From positions 248,001 to 312,000 of the forward strand of contig NZ_JQEC01000004.1 in assembly GCF_000764185.1 (NCBI RefSeq): DNA of 64,000 bases, read 5' to 3'. Position numbers and translations under genes: made by a program. The stretch is from Colwellia psychrerythraea (GTDB lineage Bacteria > Pseudomonadota > Gammaproteobacteria > Enterobacterales > Alteromonadaceae). The notes beneath the pieces are model-generated. The model was given only the letters and a program-made list of their open reading frames with translations, had not been told where the DNA came from and did not search any database. Position 1 is the first letter of the stretch, and the number at the start of each line of letters is the position of its first letter. Below are positions 58,639 to 64,000 of this stretch, one piece after another.

Positions 58639-59370
58639 TTATTCTCCCTTTCCTTCAGCTTCGTCTGCTGGGCGTGTCGTACGCTGTTCAATACGTTTTT
58701 CGAAAGATCCTTGAATAACTCGGTTAACATAGATGCCTGGTGTATGAATTTGGTCAGGATCTAATTCACCCACTTCAACAAGCTCCTCAACTTCAACTAC
58801 CGTTATTTTACCAGCCGTTGCGGCTAAAGGGTTAAAGTTGCGCGCCGTTTTTCTAAACACTAAGTTACCGTATCTATCAGCTTTCCATGCTTTTACGATG
58901 GCGAAATCGCCAACAATGGCTTCCTCTAAAATATAATCTCGGCCATTAAAACTACGTTCTTCTTTACCTTCTGCGACTGGTGTACCTACACCTGTTGCTG
59001 TGAAAAACGCAGGAATACCCGCACCACCAGCACGCATTTTTTCAGCAAGCGTGCCTTGTGGTGTCAATTCTACCGCTAATTCTCCAGCCATCATTTGACG
59101 TTCAAATTCAGCGTTTTCGCCAACATATGAAGCTACAATTTTTTTTATTTGTCTGTTGGGCAACAATACACCTAGGCCAAAATCATCAACGCCACAGTTA
59201 TTGGAAACTAAGGTTAAACTTTTAGTACCTTTGCGCTTTATTTCGCTTATTAAATTTTCGGGAATTCCACATAAACCAAAACCACCGGCAATAATTGTCA
59301 TGTTGTCGGTTAGTCCGTCCATGGCTTCTTCATAGCTTGATACTACTTTGTCAAATCCTGCCATTTTCAT
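58639..59370 (-). CDS. scoA: 3-oxoacid CoA-transferase subunit A
   Basis: 243 residues. [16 protein letters not shown] is the CoA-binding signature GGFGxxGx[13 protein letters not shown] and [16 protein letters not shown] follow as in SCOT alpha. Encoded just before subunit B in the liu operon, 51 bp after liuE. An in-frame Met two codons on (MAGFDK) is the alternative start. Confidence 0.92.
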   Translation of the reverse strand: MKMAGFDKVVSSYEEAMDGLTDNMTIIAGGFGLCGIPENLISEIKRKGTKSLTLVSNNCGVDDFGLGVLLPNRQIKKIVASYVGENAEFERQMMAGELAVELTPQGTLAEKMRAGGAGIPAFFTATGVGTPVAEGKEERSFNGRDYILEEAIVGDFAIVKAWKADRYGNLVFRKTARNFNPLAATAGKITVVEVEELVEVGELDPDQIHTPGIYVNRVIQGSFEKRIEQRTTRPADEAEGKGE

Positions 59371-59421
59371 CTCCTGCTTTATTTTCTTTATCGTAAAATT
59401 TTATCGATTATCACTGCGGTG

Positions 59422-60360
59422 CTAAGCTTTCTGTTGTGCAAAGTAAGCTGTAGATACTTTAGAAATTGGCTGCTTGCCCAACTTCTTACTAATAAACCAA
59501 CCGGCTTGTAGCAATTTATCAAAATCTATATCTGTTGTTATACCTAAACCATTAAGTAGGTAAACTACATCTTCTGTGGCAACGTTACCTGAAGCACCCT
59601 TAGCATAAGGACAGCCGCCTAAGCCTGCAATAGCACTATCGATAACCGCAACGCCACATTGTAGCGCTGCGTAAATGTTAGTTAACGCCTGCCCGTAGGT
59701 ATCATGAAAGTGAACGGCTAGCTGAGTCGTTGGTACGCGGGCACTTACGGCCTGTAACATCTTAGTTACGCTGGCAGGTGTGCCAACACCAATAGTGTCA
59801 CCGAGCGATATTTCATAACAGCCCATTGCCAGTAATTTTTCTGCAACTGTAGCAACTGCCTCGGGGTTGATATCACCTTCATAAGGGCAACCTACGACAC
59901 AAGAGACATAACCACGTACTTTGATATTACGCTTTTTAGCATCAGCTATAATTGGTGCAAACCGTTCAATACTTTCTTCGATGGAGCAATTAATATTTTT
60001 CTGGCTGAAGCTTTCTGAGGCTGCGGAAAAGATGGCAACTTCATCAGCATTAACGGCGATAGCGGCTTCATAACCTTTCATATTTGGTGTTAAAGCAGCA
60101 TAAGTTACTTTTTTATCGCGTTTTATTTTTTCAAACACTTCAGCAGAAGTTGCCATTTGTGGCACCCATTTAGGTGAAACAAAGCTACCGCTCTCAATAT
60201 AACTAACGCCAGCATCACTTAACAATTCGATTAATGCTACTTTATCGGCAGCACTGATAGCCTTTCCATTAATGAGAGCTTCATTTTGCAAACCATCTCT
60301 TGGGCCTACTTCGACAATTTTTACTTTATTTGGCAGGTTTATTGGCAGAGGATTAGACAT
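59422..60360 (-). CDS. liuE: Hydroxymethylglutaryl-CoA lyase
   Basis: Splits HMG-CoA into acetyl-CoA and acetoacetate, the last specific step of leucine catabolism. 312 residues. [14 protein letters not shown] carries the catalytic Arg/Asp, [12 protein letters not shown] the metal His pair, and [18 protein letters not shown] the flexible-loop Cys (C250). Its ATG overlaps the liuD stop by one base (TAATG), indicating tight coupling. Confidence 0.95.
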   Translation of the reverse strand: MSNPLPINLPNKVKIVEVGPRDGLQNEALINGKAISAADKVALIELLSDAGVSYIESGSFVSPKWVPQMATSAEVFEKIKRDKKVTYAALTPNMKGYEAAIAVNADEVAIFSAASESFSQKNINCSIEESIERFAPIIADAKKRNIKVRGYVSCVVGCPYEGDINPEAVATVAEKLLAMGCYEISLGDTIGVGTPASVTKMLQAVSARVPTTQLAVHFHDTYGQALTNIYAALQCGVAVIDSAIAGLGGCPYAKGASGNVATEDVVYLLNGLGITTDIDFDKLLQAGWFISKKLGKQPISKVSTAYFAQQKA

Positions 60361-62426
60361 TATTTAACCTCGGTATTTTCTGTTTGGGCAAGTGATGATG
60401 AAAAAGCTAATAACTCAGTACCGCCATCAACCATATCACCAGTACTGAAGTAGATTTCATCCACTACACCGTCACTGGGTGCTTTAATGGTATGCTCCAT
60501 TTTCATTGCTTCCATGATAACGAGAGGCTGATCTTTAGTAACTTGTTCTCCAGGAGTTACTAACACACTAACCATAGTGCCATTCATCGGTGCGGTTAAA
60601 CCACCATGATTATCGTCATCTTGATTTTGACCATGATCAGGTAGTATCTGGCTAAAGCTAAATACGCCATGCTCTTGATAAAGGCTTATGTTGTTATTGT
60701 TATGTGAAATTATGCTTTGGCTACGATGACCATCAATAGTTACTGTGACTTTCTCACCATTTATTTCACCCTGACAGTCAACCGTGTGTGTGCTGATACC
60801 CTCGCCAGTAATAGTTATCTGATAATAACTGGCGCTGGCTTGACGTTTTTGCTCAATGATAATGGCGTATTCAATGTCATTATAAGCAAGTATTAGTGAG
60901 TGACTATGAGGTTCATTTAACCGCCAAGCGTTAGTTATATGCCAAGGCGAGTGAGGGTCATTACTTAATGCCGCTTGTTCTTTGGTTTTATTCGCCAGAG
61001 ATAACACTAAGTATAATGCCGCTATAGGTAACTGCTTAGTGAATAATTCATTACCTTGTTTGTCATTTGCTTGATGAAAAATCGCATTATGATTCTTTTC
61101 AATAAAGCCGGTATCTATATCGGCATTTTTAAAAGCATCAGTAGTGGCTAAATTATATAAAAACTCTATATTGGTGGTGACGCCGTTGATGCGGTATTCA
61201 CGTAAGGCTTTTGCTAAGCGTTGTAAGGCTTTTTCTCTGTTTTCATCCCAAACAATGAGTTTTGCGATCATAGGATCGTAAAATACACTCACTTCATCAC
61301 CTTGACGAACACCTGTATCGATACGTACATGTTTGCTTTCTATTGGCGTTTTTAATAGGTTCAATTGCCCAGTAGCTGGTAAAAAGTCATTACTTGGGTC
61401 TTCAGCATATATTCTTGCTTCAAACGCATGACCATTTATCGTTAACTCCAGCTGAGTTTTTGGGAGTGTTTCGCCAGCAGCAACACGTAATTGCCATTCA
61501 ACTAAGTCTTGTCCGGAAATCATCTCGGTTACTGGATGCTCCACTTGTAAGCGGGTATTCATTTCCATAAAGTAAAATGAACCATCAACGTCAAGTAAAA
61601 ATTCTACTGTGCCGGCACCTTGATAACCAATGGCTTGCGCTGACTTGATAGCAGACTCACCCATTTTAGTGCGCAGAAACTCACTCATACTAAACGCTGG
61701 CGCTTCTTCAATTACTTTTTGGTGACGTCGCTGTACTGAGCAATCACGTTCAAATAAATACACCGCATTTTGATGGTTGTCGCAAAATACTTGAATCTCA
61801 ACATGACGAGGTTGTGTTAAATACTTTTCAACCAGCATGGTATCGTCACCAAATGAAGACATAGCTTCACGTTTGGCCGCGGCAAAACCCTCTGAGAATT
61901 CTTGCTCACTCCATACTTGGCGCATACCTTTACCGCCACCACCTGCTGTGGCTTTAAGTAATACAGGATAACCCATAGCATCTGCAGCTTGCTTTAAAGT
62001 ATGCTCATTTTGATCATCACCATGATAGCCAGGCACTAAAGGTACATTTGCTTTTTCCATGATATTTTTGGCGGCAGATTTTGAACCCATAGCTTCTATA
62101 GCTTCAACAGGAGGGCCGATAAAAGTAATGTTTTCTTGTTCACAGGCGCGGCAAAAAGCTGCATTTTCTGAAAGGAAGCCATAACCAGGGTGAATCGCTT
62201 GTGCGCCGGTTTTTTTGGCTGCAGCAATAACTTTTGTCGCCACTAGGTAACTTTCACGAGAGGGGGACGCGCCAAGGTAAACGGCTTCGTCCGCCATATG
62301 AACATGCAAGGCATCTTTATCGGCATCAGAATATACGGCGACCGTTAATATGCCCATCTTTTTGGCTGTTTTTATTATGCGGCAAGCAATTTCACCACGG
62401 TTAGCAATTAATATTTTACTAAACAT
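60360..62426 (-). CDS. liuD: Methylcrotonyl-CoA carboxylase, biotin-containing alpha subunit
   Basis: 688 residues. Biotin carboxylase domain ([52 protein letters not shown]), a middle BT-type domain, and a C-terminal biotinyl domain with EAMKMEH (Lys642). It carboxylates methylcrotonyl-CoA with LiuB. Operon context separates it from propionyl- or acetyl-CoA carboxylases. Lies 5 bp after liuC. Confidence 0.95.
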   Translation of the reverse strand: MFSKILIANRGEIACRIIKTAKKMGILTVAVYSDADKDALHVHMADEAVYLGASPSRESYLVATKVIAAAKKTGAQAIHPGYGFLSENAAFCRACEQENITFIGPPVEAIEAMGSKSAAKNIMEKANVPLVPGYHGDDQNEHTLKQAADAMGYPVLLKATAGGGGKGMRQVWSEQEFSEGFAAAKREAMSSFGDDTMLVEKYLTQPRHVEIQVFCDNHQNAVYLFERDCSVQRRHQKVIEEAPAFSMSEFLRTKMGESAIKSAQAIGYQGAGTVEFLLDVDGSFYFMEMNTRLQVEHPVTEMISGQDLVEWQLRVAAGETLPKTQLELTINGHAFEARIYAEDPSNDFLPATGQLNLLKTPIESKHVRIDTGVRQGDEVSVFYDPMIAKLIVWDENREKALQRLAKALREYRINGVTTNIEFLYNLATTDAFKNADIDTGFIEKNHNAIFHQANDKQGNELFTKQLPIAALYLVLSLANKTKEQAALSNDPHSPWHITNAWRLNEPHSHSLILAYNDIEYAIIIEQKRQASASYYQITITGEGISTHTVDCQGEINGEKVTVTIDGHRSQSIISHNNNNISLYQEHGVFSFSQILPDHGQNQDDDNHGGLTAPMNGTMVSVLVTPGEQVTKDQPLVIMEAMKMEHTIKAPSDGVVDEIYFSTGDMVDGGTELLAFSSSLAQTENTEVK

Positions 62427-62431
62427 ATTTT

Positions 62432-63319
62432 TTATCCTTCGCTGTCGTTACATTGGCTGCTAGCTAGGTGGTTGCTAGTTAGGTTGGCGCTTTGTTGCCA
62501 AGCAGGGCTACGTTTGTCAAAAAAAGCACTTAGACCTTCTTGACCTTCACTTGAAACTCGAATACTGGCGATACGTGCACTAGTATCGCTAAGTAATTGT
62601 TCATTGATATCTTGATAAGCAACATCAAAAGCAAGCTGCTTAGCTTGCCTCATTGCTGTGGGGCTATTGTTAAGTAAAGTGGTTATCATTTTTTCGACGG
62701 CTGGCGTTAAATCGGCAGCGTCAACCACTTCATCAACTAAACCAATTTGCATAGCTTTATCGGCAAAGAATCGCTCTGCCGTTTGAAAATAGCGTCGTGA
62801 TGCTTTTAAACCAATGGCATTAACAACATAAGGGCTGATGGTTGCAGGAATAAGCCCTAACTTAACTTCGCTTAAACAGAAACTGGCTTTATTGCTGGCA
62901 ATGACTATGTCACAACAGCTGGCTAGCCCAACGGCTCCGCCAAAAGCAGCGCCTTGAATTTTTGCAATAGTTGCCTGTGGCATAAAATTTAATGCTTTGA
63001 GCATTTGAGCTAAAGCGTTGGCGTCTTTAAGGTTATCTTCATAAGAATAACTTGCCATCCGTTTCATCCAACCTAAATCGGCGCCAGCACTAAAGCTCTT
63101 GCCGTTAGCAGCTAACACCATAACCTTTACATCGTCACGCTTAGCAATATCACTGAAAATATCAGTTAGCGTTTTGATGATAGTGTCGTCAAAGGCATTA
63201 TGCTTTTCAGCATTATTAAGAGTAACAGTAGCTACGCCATTATCGCTTATTGTATATAGTACCTTGCTTGAGTTACTTAAATTGTTTGACTTATTTAAGT
63301 CAGGTGTATCAATCGACAT
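62432..63319 (-). CDS. liuC: Methylglutaconyl-CoA hydratase
   Basis: Enoyl-CoA hydratase/isomerase family; hydrates 3-methylglutaconyl-CoA to HMG-CoA. I start at the ATG at 63319 (MSIDTPDLNK), which has AAAGGAAA 8 nt upstream, instead of an in-frame codon at 63355. This gives 295 residues. SFSAGADLGWMKRM and AAFGGAVGLASCCDIVIAS form the oxyanion hole. FCLSEVKLGLIPATISPYV is crotonase-typical. Function rests on its place between liuB and liuD. Confidence 0.93.
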   Translation of the reverse strand: MSIDTPDLNKSNNLSNSSKVLYTISDNGVATVTLNNAEKHNAFDDTIIKTLTDIFSDIAKRDDVKVMVLAANGKSFSAGADLGWMKRMASYSYEDNLKDANALAQMLKALNFMPQATIAKIQGAAFGGAVGLASCCDIVIASNKASFCLSEVKLGLIPATISPYVVNAIGLKASRRYFQTAERFFADKAMQIGLVDEVVDAADLTPAVEKMITTLLNNSPTAMRQAKQLAFDVAYQDINEQLLSDTSARIASIRVSSEGQEGLSAFFDKRSPAWQQSANLTSNHLASSQCNDSEG

Positions 63320-63407
63320 AACTTTTCCTTTACGCTTATTTCTGGGAGAGTACACGGGTAAAAAGTATCGGTATTATCCACCAATACAATTAACATGTGA
63401 GGGCAGA

Positions 63408-64000
63408 CTACATTCTGAAAATACCAAATTTAGTATCTTCAATACTTTTATTTAAGGATGCTGAAATGGCTAAGCCTAAAACTTGGCGGGTATCAGCGGG
63501 GTCAATAATGCCGTCATCCCATAAACGGGCAGAGGCATAATAAGGATGTCCCTGATGTTCATAGTCTTCAATAATGGGCTGCTTGAATGTTTGCTCTTCT
63601 GCTTCGCTCCAGCTTTCACCTAATTTTGCTTTTTTATCACGAGTGACTTGCGCCATTACGCCAGCAGCTTGCTCGCCGCCCATTACCGATATTCTGGCGT
63701 TTGGCCACATAAATAAGAAACGTGGATCGTAAGCTCTGCCACACATACCGTAATTGCCAGCGCCGAAGCTACCACCAATTAATATTGTAAACTTAGGTAC
63801 TTGCGCGGTTGCTACCGCAGTTACCATTTTTGCGCCATGTTTAGCTATGCCGCCTGACTCATATTGTTTACCGACCATGAATCCGGTAATGTTTTGTAAA
63901 AATACCAGTGGAATTTTACGCTGTGCACACAGTTGAATAAAATGGGCGCCTTTTTCTGCAGACTCACCAAATAACACCCCGTTATTCGCGACGATACCAA
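63408..64000 (-). CDS. liuB: Methylcrotonyl-CoA carboxylase beta subunit (cut by window end)
   Basis: C-terminal ~197 residues of the carboxyltransferase subunit. The frame runs open to the window edge ([21 protein letters not shown]), so the true start lies beyond 64000. [26 protein letters not shown] and the [41 protein letters not shown] core are diagnostic of acyl-CoA carboxylase beta subunits. 88 bp separate it from liuC. liuR and ivd, the usual upstream genes, are outside the window. Confidence 0.95.
   Translation of the reverse strand, partial: GIVANNGVLFGESAEKGAHFIQLCAQRKIPLVFLQNITGFMVGKQYESGGIAKHGAKMVTAVATAQVPKFTILIGGSFGAGNYGMCGRAYDPRFLFMWPNARISVMGGEQAAGVMAQVTRDKKAKLGESWSEAEEQTFKQPIIEDYEHQGHPYYASARLWDDGIIDPADTRQVLGLAISASLNKSIEDTKFGIFRM

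Noticed and set aside
1-64000. tRNA, rRNA, prophage, integron, defence system or secretion island.
   Set aside because: Gene content is core metabolism and envelope functions in conserved order; no such hallmark was seen.

Overview
This window looks like core chromosome of a low-GC marine gammaproteobacterium of the order Alteromonadales. Protein sequences and gene order are most like Colwellia or a close relative; this placement is from memory of the families, with no search run. No rRNA, tRNA, CRISPR array, insertion sequence, prophage or defence island is visible. About 60 protein genes account for most of the DNA.

Layout. 1-4.5 kb: the 3' part of dbpA, zapE, a YggN-like secreted protein and a DTW-domain tRNA modification enzyme. 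4.7-8.7 kb (minus): serA, rpiA, an orphan lipoprotein and dapD. 8.7-35.2 kb: a long block of essential genes in the classical gammaproteobacterial order. It runs dapD-glnD-map (minus, led by a DsbA-like gene), then rpsB-tsf-pyrH-frr-uppS-cdsA-dxr-rseP-bamA-skp-lpxD-fabZ-lpxA-lpxB-rnhB-dnaE-accA-tilS (plus). It covers translation, isoprenoid and phospholipid precursors, outer-membrane assembly, lipid A synthesis, DNA replication and the first step of fatty-acid synthesis. 35.3-42.4 kb: sstT, yjdM/phnA-like, then fur-fldA-ybfE-DUF2788-ybfF divergent from seqA, which is followed by a decayed pgm.

42.7-46.2 kb: branched-chain 2-oxoacid dehydrogenase (E1 alpha, E1 beta, E2). 46.5-50 kb: an M2-family (ACE-like) peptidase lipoprotein, a striking noncoding array of three ~233-bp tandem repeats, and a PsrA-like TetR regulator with its own probable operator. 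50.3-57.6 kb: an RhlE-type helicase with an in-frame downstream zinc-knuckle protein, a diguanylate cyclase, a CPA2 antiporter, a patatin and a DUF3718 protein. 58-64 kb (minus): a leucine/isovalerate degradation operon liuB(partial)-liuC-liuD-liuE-scoA-scoB. The bkd operon would feed acyl-CoA from branched-chain amino acids into the liu pathway, ending in acetoacetate activation.

The most unusual items are the triple repeat, each copy ending in a textbook minus-strand intrinsic terminator (candidate tandem small RNAs); the pgm pseudogene; a duplicated POTRA1 first strand at the N-terminus of BamA; hairpins at several junctions of the bamA-lpxB operon, one of which includes part of the lpxB start codon; and tilS starting 3 nt after a terminator. 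Promoter calls are by eye and modest in confidence.
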